Assembly: GCF_001939115.1 (NCBI RefSeq)
Contig: NZ_MQTZ01000053.1
Span: forward strand, 1 to 64,000
DNA: 64,000 nt
Source: Leptolyngbya sp. 'hensonii'
Lineage (GTDB): Bacteria; Cyanobacteriota; Cyanobacteriia; GCF-001939115
Reading direction: 5' to 3'
Each line of letters begins with the position of its first letter. Positions within the stretch are counted from its first letter, which is position 1. The notes under the pieces are model-generated. The model had not been told where the DNA came from and ran no database searches. It worked only from the letters and a program-made list of their open reading frames with translations. Shown piece after piece: positions 45,125 to 52,325 of the stretch. A program made the position numbers and the translations under genes.

Positions 45125-45385
45125 ATGAGAGTTGCAGACATTCCCATGCATTTGATCCGCCGTCCGCTGATGCGTCAGAACGATCCGGCGAAGGTACAAG
45201 CTCTGATGGAGTCCATTCAGCAAGAGGGTTTACGGGAGCCGATTGACATCCTGGAAGTCGAGGGTCAGTACTATGGGTTTTCTGGCTGTCACCGGTTTGA
45301 AGCCTGCACCCGACTCGGCCATGAAACCATCCGCTGTCGGGTGAGACGAGCCCCAAAATCGGTGTTGAAAATGCATTTGGCGTAG
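45125..45385 (+). CDS. srxA: Sulfiredoxin
   Basis: The 86-residue enzyme repairs over-oxidised (sulfinic) 2-Cys peroxiredoxins with ATP. The catalytic motif FSGCHRFEA carries the active Cys. Other conserved blocks are IRRPLMRQNDPAKVQALMES, GLREPIDILEVEGQYYGF and CRVRRAPKSVLKMHLA. The last codons and stop form one arm of a 54-bp perfect palindrome. A 175-base gap separates it from futA. Confidence 0.92.
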   Translation: MRVADIPMHLIRRPLMRQNDPAKVQALMESIQQEGLREPIDILEVEGQYYGFSGCHRFEACTRLGHETIRCRVRRAPKSVLKMHLA

Positions 45386-45425
45386 TAGAGTCGTTGCATG
45401 CAACGACTCTACTACGCCAAATGCA
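45372..45425. repeat. Perfect 54-bp palindrome covering the srxA stop codon
   Basis: The left arm 45372-45398 (TGCATTTGGCGTAGTAGAGT...) is the exact reverse complement of the right arm 45399-45425, with no loop. The left arm includes the last srxA codons (CAT TTG GCG, stop TAG). As RNA it would form a 25-27 bp hairpin at the end of the message; no T-run follows. Confidence 0.95.
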
Positions 45426-45443
45426 GCAACCCCACCAAGCCCG

Positions 45444-46094
45444 ATGACCCATCACCTCTCCCCCACCGATCGTCTGTCCTCCCTGATGCACCAAGCCGGA
45501 ATTCCCAGCTTTGCTGCACTTGCTAGAACAGCCGGGGTCTCGGAATGGCAGGTGACCCAGCTCCGTCAGGGACGGATTCAACAAATGCGGGTCGATCGGC
45601 TCACCCGGCTGAGTCAGGCCCTGCAGATTTCTTTACCAGAACTACTGGACACCTTCAGTTCAACAGAAGCCCACCAACCAGATCCACAGCCAGATCCCCT
45701 GGAACAGTCTCTGGCCATGCTGCGGGAAGAATACCAGCGCCTGCAGAAACAACTGGAGGCGCAACAGCACACCCTCCTGGCCGAATTTCAGCAGGCCAGC
45801 CTGCAAACCCTAGAATCCTGGCTGATGCAGTGGCCCACTGCTGCCTATGCTGCCCAACAGAATCCCCAGGCCCCTGCCATCCGATTGCTACCCCTGGTCC
45901 GTCCGATCGAGCAGTTGCTGCAGCAGTGGGGGGTAGTCGCGATCGGGCCTGTAGGCAGTGAAGTCCCCTATGACCCCCAGTACCACCAGCTCATGGAAGG
46001 GACAGTCCAACCTGGAGCCAGGGTTCGGGTTCGTTACACGGGTTATTGCCAGGGAAAACGGTTGTTGTTTCGGGCCAAAGTCAGCCCCTTGTAG
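45444..46094 (+). CDS. HTH protein with C-terminal GrpE-like domain
   Basis: The 216-residue protein has an XRE-like helix-turn-helix in residues 15-70 (IPSFAALARTAGVSEWQVTQLRQGR) and a coiled coil at 85-120 (LAMLREEYQRLQKQLEAQQ). The last part resembles GrpE: IRLLPLVRPIEQLLQQWGV, VPYDPQYHQLMEGTV and a short beta-wing VRVRYTGYCQGKRLLFRAKV. GrpE is the nucleotide exchange factor for DnaK. A DNA-binding front on such a module suggests a sensor linking chaperone state to transcription; this is inference. Confidence 0.7.
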   Translation: MTHHLSPTDRLSSLMHQAGIPSFAALARTAGVSEWQVTQLRQGRIQQMRVDRLTRLSQALQISLPELLDTFSSTEAHQPDPQPDPLEQSLAMLREEYQRLQKQLEAQQHTLLAEFQQASLQTLESWLMQWPTAAYAAQQNPQAPAIRLLPLVRPIEQLLQQWGVVAIGPVGSEVPYDPQYHQLMEGTVQPGARVRVRYTGYCQGKRLLFRAKVSPL

Positions 46095-46121
46095 AGGCGG
46101 CAACAAGAAGGACAGATTCTA

Positions 46122-47195
46122 TCAACCCCCATTAAGCAGTTGTTCAATCTCCTGCATGGCCGCGATCGCACCGTTGACGAAGGTGGGAACGGTATGAGGC
46201 CGTTCTCGCTGCAGCAGCTTCTCCACAGCCAGCACCACTCCCCGCGTATCCTGAACCGACATCACCGGCCAGTCCAGCGCAGATGACTGACTCTGGTAGC
46301 CCAGCCAGCGCTGGATGCGGGCACTTTGACGATCGTAGAGCCGCCAGAAAGGGCGCGCCACCAGAGGCACTCCCAGGGCCTGACATTCATAGAAGGTGTT
46401 ATAACCGGCACTGCCAATCACCACATCTGCCACAATCATGGTTTCGATCGCTGGCCAGTGGGTCACCCAGAGTTCTAGCGGACAGTTATCGGGACAGGTC
46501 ACCGACAGCAGCCGCACCACAAGATCCGGGCGATAGTCAGCCAGGGTTCTGGCAACTTCACCAAACCAGGGCAGTTCCTCCACCCGACCCGAAGCCAGCA
46601 CGAGCACCACCTTCTTAGAAAGCGCTGCTGGCAATCGCAGGTGCGATCGGGCTGTGGCTTCGTCAGGTAACTCATGGGCATCCCGAATCAACCAGGGAAG
46701 GGTGTGATGAACCTGAGGCAGATCAGCCAGGGGCAAATTCTGATTGGGATCCGTCTGCTGAGCACCAAGGTTACACTCACCAGGCACCAGAATTCGATCG
46801 AACTGGGTCAGCACAAAAGCTCGCAGGTATTTCGACTCCACATATTTCGGACTGATATCCCGATGAATCAGAACCCGAGGAATCCCATGCTTCTGTCGCG
46901 GCATGCTGGCTAACTCACCCCCCAGCCCTCGGGGAAAGGTATCCACGACCAGGCAGCAATAATCCAGATCATGAATCAGCTGCTCCACCTGCCGACAGGT
47001 AGCCCGTAGCCCAGCCTTAGGAGGGATGATATGCAGGTGAGCTCCCTCTTCAGCAGGCAACCCTGCCGCATAGACACTGTTAGTCAGCACCTTCACCGAA
47101 TACTGCCGTGCTACCACACGGGCCAGAGACAGGGCACGGGTTAGATGTCCCCAGCCGCCTCCCAATGCGTAGATTAGCCAGCAGCCCTGCTTCAA
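46122..47195 (-). CDS. GT-B fold glycosyltransferase-like protein (MurG/UGT type)
   Basis: The 357-residue protein begins with the Gly-rich loop LIYALGGGWGHLTRALSLAR, typical of MurG-like donors. The C-terminal half has the nucleotide-sugar block ADVVIGSAGYNTFYECQALGVPLVARP. LVLASGRVEELPWF may line the acceptor site. It is the last gene of a four-gene minus-strand operon and overlaps the FHA gene by 4 bases. The sugar and acceptor are unknown. MurG itself is excluded by low similarity of the N-terminal acceptor part. Confidence 0.7.
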   Translation of the reverse strand: MKQGCWLIYALGGGWGHLTRALSLARVVARQYSVKVLTNSVYAAGLPAEEGAHLHIIPPKAGLRATCRQVEQLIHDLDYCCLVVDTFPRGLGGELASMPRQKHGIPRVLIHRDISPKYVESKYLRAFVLTQFDRILVPGECNLGAQQTDPNQNLPLADLPQVHHTLPWLIRDAHELPDEATARSHLRLPAALSKKVVLVLASGRVEELPWFGEVARTLADYRPDLVVRLLSVTCPDNCPLELWVTHWPAIETMIVADVVIGSAGYNTFYECQALGVPLVARPFWRLYDRQSARIQRWLGYQSQSSALDWPVMSVQDTRGVVLAVEKLLQRERPHTVPTFVNGAIAAMQEIEQLLNGG

Positions 47196-47830
47196 CTTGC
47201 ACCCATATCCTGCTCAAAATCCATATCGGCTTCATTGCCCAGCATAGCAGCGTCAGCCTCTGTGAAATCAACGTTGCCGGTGGTGGGGTCGTAGTCATAC
47301 CGAGCGCGGTTGTCGTAGTATTCCCCTCCCCAGTAGCCATGGTAATAACCATAATGAGGATAGTAGACATGGTCATAGTAGTAAGGGTCATCATTCTGAT
47401 AACCCCGACTACAGTTGGGGCAATCCACAGTCGTAGTCCGTCCACAGCGTTTCCTGATCAGGAAACCGACCATGCGATCGCACTCCCATCCAGCCTGAGC
47501 CCCCTGAGGAGCAGGTTGCAACTGAATCTGATAGGCTCCAATTTGCAGGTAGTCTTCCAATTCCAGCGTCCCTTCGATGGCCGGAGCACTGTTAATACTC
47601 AGTTCAGCAGCAGGCGTCTGGGCCGAAATGGTAAGTTGATCATGCTGGGACTCAATCAGGGCATGAAACCCAAGCACCTGGCTCCCTGCCAAAGTCAGCT
47701 TTGAAACTGGAGTTCCGGCGATGTCTGCGGGCATCCGATCAGGATCACTGCCGAGGGCAATCGGCGTCTGCAGCACCGATCGCCGTTCTTCACCTGTCTC
47801 CAGATTGGTCCAACACAACTGAATCAGCAC
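47192..47830 (-). CDS. FHA-like domain protein with Cys motif and Tyr/Gly/Asp tail
   Basis: The 212-residue protein begins with an FHA-like fold (residues 20-105: PIALGSDPDRMP, SKLTLAGSQVLGFHALIESQ, INSAPAIEGTLELEDYLQIG). This is the scaffold that binds phospho-Thr, but the usual Arg-Ser pair is only partly kept. Residues 127-143 hold Cys in RKRCGRTTTVDCPNCSRGY, a possible zinc site. The tail (145-175) is unusually rich in Tyr, His, Gly and Asp. It lies in an operon with a lipoprotein and a membrane protein; gaps are 3-5 bases. Confidence 0.6.
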   Translation of the reverse strand: MLIQLCWTNLETGEERRSVLQTPIALGSDPDRMPADIAGTPVSKLTLAGSQVLGFHALIESQHDQLTISAQTPAAELSINSAPAIEGTLELEDYLQIGAYQIQLQPAPQGAQAGWECDRMVGFLIRKRCGRTTTVDCPNCSRGYQNDDPYYYDHVYYPHYGYYHGYWGGEYYDNRARYDYDPTTGNVDFTEADAAMLGNEADMDFEQDMGAS

Positions 47831-47833
47831 AGG

Positions 47834-48514
47834 TTACTGGCCTCCTGAACGGTTGACGGCATAGGCCAGCGCTGCTTTCTGCTCCTGCTTCAAAACATCA
47901 AAACCAAAACAGGCCATGGCAATGGGTGCAAACTGAGACTTGGTAGACAAGACAGTTTTATCCGCCCGATCGCGGAGGGAAATTTTACCGTCCTTCACTT
48001 TGACCTTGTACAGGGATTGCTGAGCCGGTGTTTCCAGTTCAAACCCATAGTCACGGGCTTTAATCCGGTAAATCGGCTGATCTGCTCCATCTTCCAGCTT
48101 GTAATCCCCATCCTGCTGACGCCGCAACACATACAAAACTTTGGACTGGTCTGCACTTTTGACCTTCCAGGTCGCTTTTTCTGGAACGATGTACCCCAAT
48201 TCCCGATCGGCCCCGTCTTTGATCTTGACTTTGCCAGCCCCATCCGTTTTAAACCGGGCCACCTCTTTGTCAGACGCATCAACCAGCTTTGCCCCATCGG
48301 GCCTGAGTTTTAGTTCAAAAGCTGCTTTGTCCTCCACCTTGAACTTCACCTGAGCCGGACTGGATTGGGGAGTTGGAGCCTGGGCAGTCTGGACCACCGG
48401 GGAATTGATGGGATTGGTCAGAGGTGCGGTGGTCTGAATACCAACACAACCCAGGAGGCTGGAGAGCAGGAGGGATAAACCCCCGATCGTCAGGATATAG
48501 GGGAGAGAGGACAT
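47834..48514 (-). CDS. Lipoprotein with beta-repeat periplasmic domain
   Basis: The 226-residue protein has a lipobox SSLLGC with the modified Cys at residue 23. After a Pro/Thr/Gln-rich linker (25-55) come short repeats KVKIKDGADREL / YKLEDGADQPIYRIK / KVKDGKISLRDRADKTV, which look like a meandering beta-sheet. It has Asp/Lys-rich turns but no catalytic motif. The position between an FHA protein and a membrane protein suggests an envelope complex. Family not recognised. Confidence 0.6.
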   Translation of the reverse strand: MSSLPYILTIGGLSLLLSSLLGCVGIQTTAPLTNPINSPVVQTAQAPTPQSSPAQVKFKVEDKAAFELKLRPDGAKLVDASDKEVARFKTDGAGKVKIKDGADRELGYIVPEKATWKVKSADQSKVLYVLRRQQDGDYKLEDGADQPIYRIKARDYGFELETPAQQSLYKVKVKDGKISLRDRADKTVLSTKSQFAPIAMACFGFDVLKQEQKAALAYAVNRSGGQ

Positions 48515-48519
48515 GGCAG

Positions 48520-49389
48520 TCAGGCTTGTTTGGGTTTGGAGAGGACACGGGCCAGGTTGAGCACCTGATAGAGACTGAGGAACATCATCGTTACGGTTTT
48601 GTAGAGATTGTCCCTGGCAGGGGTCATATCTGGCGGTGCGGTTACCTGGAGCAACATCCCTTTATCCGTCAGCCTGACCCGCTTCAGTCGCACACCGGCT
48701 GGCAACTTGATCGCATTCTGCCAGGAGTCTTGCAGGACTTTCACTGCTCCGTATTTGCGCTGGGAATAGGTCAGGGTCACCGCAAGTTCCGTCCCCTTCG
48801 ATTTCGTCTTGCTCTTGTACTTGTTCTTACCACTTCTACCCCGTTTCCAACCATAGGCCGTCTGACCCAGTTCAGTGGCTGTCATGCAAAAGCGCGTACC
48901 ATCAGCAAAGCGTCCCCGTAATTTCAGCCAGGGGTCTTCAAATAAATCGACCTTCCACCCAGAGCGGTATCGATGGGCGACCGTCGTTGTTTTCTTACTT
49001 TTATCGGTCGGAGAACTGAGGATGAGTACCGTTTCGATCTCGCTACCCGTTTGCAAATCCCGGCCCAACATCTGGAGTAGCCGCTTGAGCAACTCGTAGC
49101 GGGCATTATCCACATTCAAACGACTATATTTCGCTGCCTGCACCCCACTGTAAATAGCCGCACTAACCGACAGGGGCAGGAGAATGAACCCAACACCAGT
49201 AGCCAGCAGAAAGCAGGACATGATAGCCACAACAACAGAGATGCCCAACAACCAGTTGAATTTTTTCTGCTGGACTTCTGCCACTTGATCGAGGGCTGCA
49301 ATCTGCTGCAAATCCTGTAATATCGCGGCAATGGGGATGGCGGCTGTGTAAGTCAGGCTTTTAGAAAAGGTCGTGACATCAATAGCCAT
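48520..49389 (-). CDS. Two-helix membrane protein, first gene of envelope operon
   Basis: The 289-residue protein has two adjacent membrane helices at about 45-90 (FNWLLGISVVVAIMSCFLLA, VGFILLPLSVSAAIYSG). The C-terminal domain is a cytosolic or periplasmic beta-rich part (RYRSGWKVDLFEDPWLKLRG, GTELAVTLTYSQRKYGAVKV). A Lys-rich stretch (RSGKNKYKSKTKSKG) interrupts it. ATG 49389 has AGGG 7 bases upstream and begins at the conserved-looking MAIDVTTFSKSLTY. Five bases separate it from the lipoprotein gene. Function unknown. Confidence 0.6.
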   Translation of the reverse strand: MAIDVTTFSKSLTYTAAIPIAAILQDLQQIAALDQVAEVQQKKFNWLLGISVVVAIMSCFLLATGVGFILLPLSVSAAIYSGVQAAKYSRLNVDNARYELLKRLLQMLGRDLQTGSEIETVLILSSPTDKSKKTTTVAHRYRSGWKVDLFEDPWLKLRGRFADGTRFCMTATELGQTAYGWKRGRSGKNKYKSKTKSKGTELAVTLTYSQRKYGAVKVLQDSWQNAIKLPAGVRLKRVRLTDKGMLLQVTAPPDMTPARDNLYKTVTMMFLSLYQVLNLARVLSKPKQA

Positions 49390-49468
49390 AGGCAAGCCCT
49401 GGACTCCGGACACATCCTTTATAGCCTTGAACCGCGCCCGTTTTTCTGGATAAATCTTAATTTTTTTA

Positions 49469-50770
49469 ATGAATTTTCATAATTCTGCGGCATCTTCAGA
49501 CCTGCTGGCCTACCTTTCCTTTGATACCGTACCGGCTCCCAAGGGCGCAGCCATCCATATCGGGGCTTTTGTGCAGTCCCTGGCTCAGGGCTTTGGATCG
49601 GTCCAACTGGTCACAGTCTCAGCAACCCCAGAGCGAACCACGGCAGAACCCTGGCCTCAGGTCAGTCAGACAGCCCTACCCGCGATCGGCAAAACCCTTA
49701 TTGATCGGGTACTCCATTTTCGGCAGGAATTGGGCATCTGGCTCCAGGGCCGACGGTTTCAAGTGATTCATATCCGCTCCATCTATGAAGGGTTTCCGAT
49801 CGTCCAGCACAAATCCCGTTGGTGCGATTTTCTGGTATTTGAGGTAAATGGACTGCCCTCGATCGAGTTGAAGTACCGCTATCCGGATGTGGTGGACGAT
49901 CGAGAGCTGATGCAGAAACTGCTGGCTCAGGAACAGATCTGTCTGGAGGCTGCAGATCTGATTATTACCCCGAGTCGGGTGACTCGGGCCTATCTGGAGG
50001 GGCGGGGGGTGGCTCCGGGGAAAATTCGGGTCATCCCGAATGGGGTGGATCTGGAGATTTTCCAGTATCAGGCTCCTCTGATCAGCAGGAGTCTGGAGAT
50101 GGACCTGATCTGCGCCTCTCAGATCCATGACTCTCAGATCCATGACTCTCAGATCCATGACTCTCAGATCCGCGATAAATCGCGGATTTACGGGGTTCTG
50201 TACTTTGGGACGCTGGCGGGCTGGCAGGGGGTGGGGCTGGCGGTGGAGGCCCTGGGGCTGTTCTGTCGGGACTTTCCGGGGGATCTGACGATCGTGGGGC
50301 CATCTCGCCCCTCCCAGGTGGCGGGCTTGCGACAACTGGCACAAAAATTAGATCTGACCGATCGGGTTCAGATTCTCGGTCCCATGACTCAGGCGGAACT
50401 GGTGGGCCAGATGCACCAGGCTGCTGCAATCGTGGCTCCTCTGACCGCGAACGATCGCAACCAGGGGCAGGGCTGCTGTCCGCTCAAAATTCTGGAGGCG
50501 ATGGCGTCTGGCACACCGGTCATTGCCACGGATCTGCCAGTGGTGCGGGAGTTGGGCCGGGATGGGGAGCATTTTCTGCTGGTCAAACCGGGTTCTGCCA
50601 AGGGGATCAAGGATGCGATGGTGCAGCTCCAAACTGAACCAGACCTGGGCAGCAGACTCTCCCAGGCCGCCCGTCAGCGGATCGAACACCACTACACCTG
50701 GCAGCAGGCTGGGGCAGCCCTGATCAAAGCTTATGAAGGGCTGGGGATTAGGCGAGCGATCACGGACTGA
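49469..50770 (+). CDS. GT4-family glycosyltransferase with in-frame tandem repeat
   Basis: The 433-residue protein is a GT-B enzyme of family GT4. The N-terminal domain begins AYLSFDTVPAPKGAAIHIGA; the linker has VIPNGVDLEIF. The donor-binding C-terminal domain has VAPLTANDRNQGQGCCPLKI, then LEAMASGTPVIATDLPVVRE with the E-X7-E-like motif. Between the domains lies SQIHD repeated three times (50117-50161) plus a degenerate copy, at a surface loop near the start of the C-terminal Rossmann fold. The 3' end overlaps the convergent glycosyltransferase gene by 40 bases. Confidence 0.85.
   Translation: MNFHNSAASSDLLAYLSFDTVPAPKGAAIHIGAFVQSLAQGFGSVQLVTVSATPERTTAEPWPQVSQTALPAIGKTLIDRVLHFRQELGIWLQGRRFQVIHIRSIYEGFPIVQHKSRWCDFLVFEVNGLPSIELKYRYPDVVDDRELMQKLLAQEQICLEAADLIITPSRVTRAYLEGRGVAPGKIRVIPNGVDLEIFQYQAPLISRSLEMDLICASQIHDSQIHDSQIHDSQIRDKSRIYGVLYFGTLAGWQGVGLAVEALGLFCRDFPGDLTIVGPSRPSQVAGLRQLAQKLDLTDRVQILGPMTQAELVGQMHQAAAIVAPLTANDRNQGQGCCPLKILEAMASGTPVIATDLPVVRELGRDGEHFLLVKPGSAKGIKDAMVQLQTEPDLGSRLSQAARQRIEHHYTWQQAGAALIKAYEGLGIRRAITD
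50117..50161 (+). repeat. 15-bp tandem repeat, three perfect copies, in frame
   Basis: The unit TCTCAGATCCATGAC occurs three times without change and once more as TCTCAGATCCGCGAT (50162-50176). The fourth copy ends in a palindrome ATCCGCGATAAATCGCGGAT (50168-50187). The 15-base length keeps the reading frame of the glycosyltransferase. Confidence 0.95.
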
Positions 50771-51900
50771 AGCCGCTGTCGTTCCTGCTCTGGGGAAAAT
50801 TCAGCCTGGATGCGGGCCTGGGCCGCCTGGCGGATGCGATCGCGGGTCGCTGCATCGAGGGCTAGAAACTCCAGGACGGCTTCTCCCAGATGGTGCAGTT
50901 GTGAGCGGGCCAGGAGAAACCCATTCTGGCCATGGTCGATGATTTCTGGAATGCCCCCGGCATCGCTGGCGATCACAGCACACCCACAGGCCATCGCCTC
51001 CAACAGGGCATTGGGCATGCCCTCCCAGAGAGAGGGTTGGAGATACAGATCACAGAGGCGCAGATGCTGGGCAACGGCTGCTGGTTCGGTCAAATGGCCC
51101 GTGACAATGATACGTTGGGCAGCCTCTGGATATTGGGCTGCGAAAGCCTGCAGGGCTCCGTCCTGACTGGGCCTGACTTCACCAATCAGCAATAGGCAGG
51201 CTGGACGATGTTGCTGCACCATCGCTAGCGCCCGCAGCAGAAACGCCTGCCCCTTCTTCTGCCGCAGTTCACCAGAAAAGCCGAGCACCACTTCATCCGG
51301 GGCAATCCCAAGGGCGGCCCGGTGGGAAGCAGTAGGGGAGTCAATTGCTTGAAACACATCCATATCCACGGCGTTCTGAATCACCAGCACATCCTGCCGC
51401 TGGGTCAGACAGCGGATTTTATGGGCCAGATCCTGGCTGACTGATGTCACCAGAGAGGCCCGCTCCAGGGTCCACTGTAGGCGGGCAAAATCCCCGGGCG
51501 GAAAGAGTCCCCGATCGAGATCATTCCCCCGCACACTGACCGTACTGGGTAGCCCCTTCAAAGTCCCAAACCAAACGGCTAGAAACCCGGCGGGAAAGAG
51601 GTAATGGCCCCAGACAGCATCGTACTGACGGGTCTGATGCAGCCAATCCAGTACATTCACGGTATGGGGCATAGACATATCCCAGTTACGGTAGAGTCCC
51701 ACCCGGTAGATCTGGGGCAGCCAGGGCTGGGCCTCTGGATCTGGGGGGCGAACTTCCCCCGGTTGCAGGTAACGACTCCAGACCAGGACATCCACCTCCA
51801 GGCCCAACTGACAGAGCGCCTGGGTGATCCGATCGGCACTTACGGCTAATCCACCGATATCCGGGGGGAAGCGTTCCGCCAAGAAGAGGAGACGAGTCAT
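50731..51900 (-). CDS. GT4-family glycosyltransferase
   Basis: The 389-residue GT-B enzyme begins FLAERFPPDIGGLAVSADRI (acceptor-side Gly loop). The donor site includes LGFSGELRQKKGQAFLLRAL, LQPSLWEGMPNALLEAMACG and AVIASDAGGIPEIIDHGQNG (E-X7-E). All key positions are intact. It probably acts at the cytoplasmic face in exopolysaccharide or lipid glycosylation. It converges with the other GT4 gene, their 3' ends overlapping by 40 bases. Confidence 0.85.
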   Translation of the reverse strand: MTRLLFLAERFPPDIGGLAVSADRITQALCQLGLEVDVLVWSRYLQPGEVRPPDPEAQPWLPQIYRVGLYRNWDMSMPHTVNVLDWLHQTRQYDAVWGHYLFPAGFLAVWFGTLKGLPSTVSVRGNDLDRGLFPPGDFARLQWTLERASLVTSVSQDLAHKIRCLTQRQDVLVIQNAVDMDVFQAIDSPTASHRAALGIAPDEVVLGFSGELRQKKGQAFLLRALAMVQQHRPACLLLIGEVRPSQDGALQAFAAQYPEAAQRIIVTGHLTEPAAVAQHLRLCDLYLQPSLWEGMPNALLEAMACGCAVIASDAGGIPEIIDHGQNGFLLARSQLHHLGEAVLEFLALDAATRDRIRQAAQARIQAEFSPEQERQRLQSVIARLIPSPS

Positions 51901-52325
51901 GGTTATCGTTTTGACTCCACAATTTCTTTATAATCAGTGTTTATACTGGTATTGATTGTTTGAACTGGCGCTGCAGGCAGTTGGAATCAGGGTGATCCCT
52001 TTCCCTGAACAGCACCGTTCCAGGGGATGCATCTCCCATCAGACCTCGATCTTGAAACCCAAGCTCAAACCTGCAGGCGACATTGCTTGCAACCCTCCTA
52101 TGTCAGGTGTGCGATTAATCACTGGTCACCCTACTCAAAATTACATTCCAGGGGGAGATGAGGAATTAAGCTGTGATTCATATCCATCAATTTTGCAGTG
52201 AATCGCGCGGATAAGGCTGCGGGTTGTCAATCCCAGAGCTAGTTTTACTATTCATGTCCCCTGACCACTCTGCTGGGCACCCATCTATAAAACAGGGGGC
52301 GATTAAAAGCAAAAATTATAAGGTT
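51901..52325. other. Upstream region of the CHASE4-type kinase
   Basis: About 350 bases without a convincing gene. A TTTATACT (51935-51945 region) could be a -10 box for either strand. Weak in-frame starts of the kinase (TTG 52224, ATG 52254) fall here. Confidence 0.4.
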
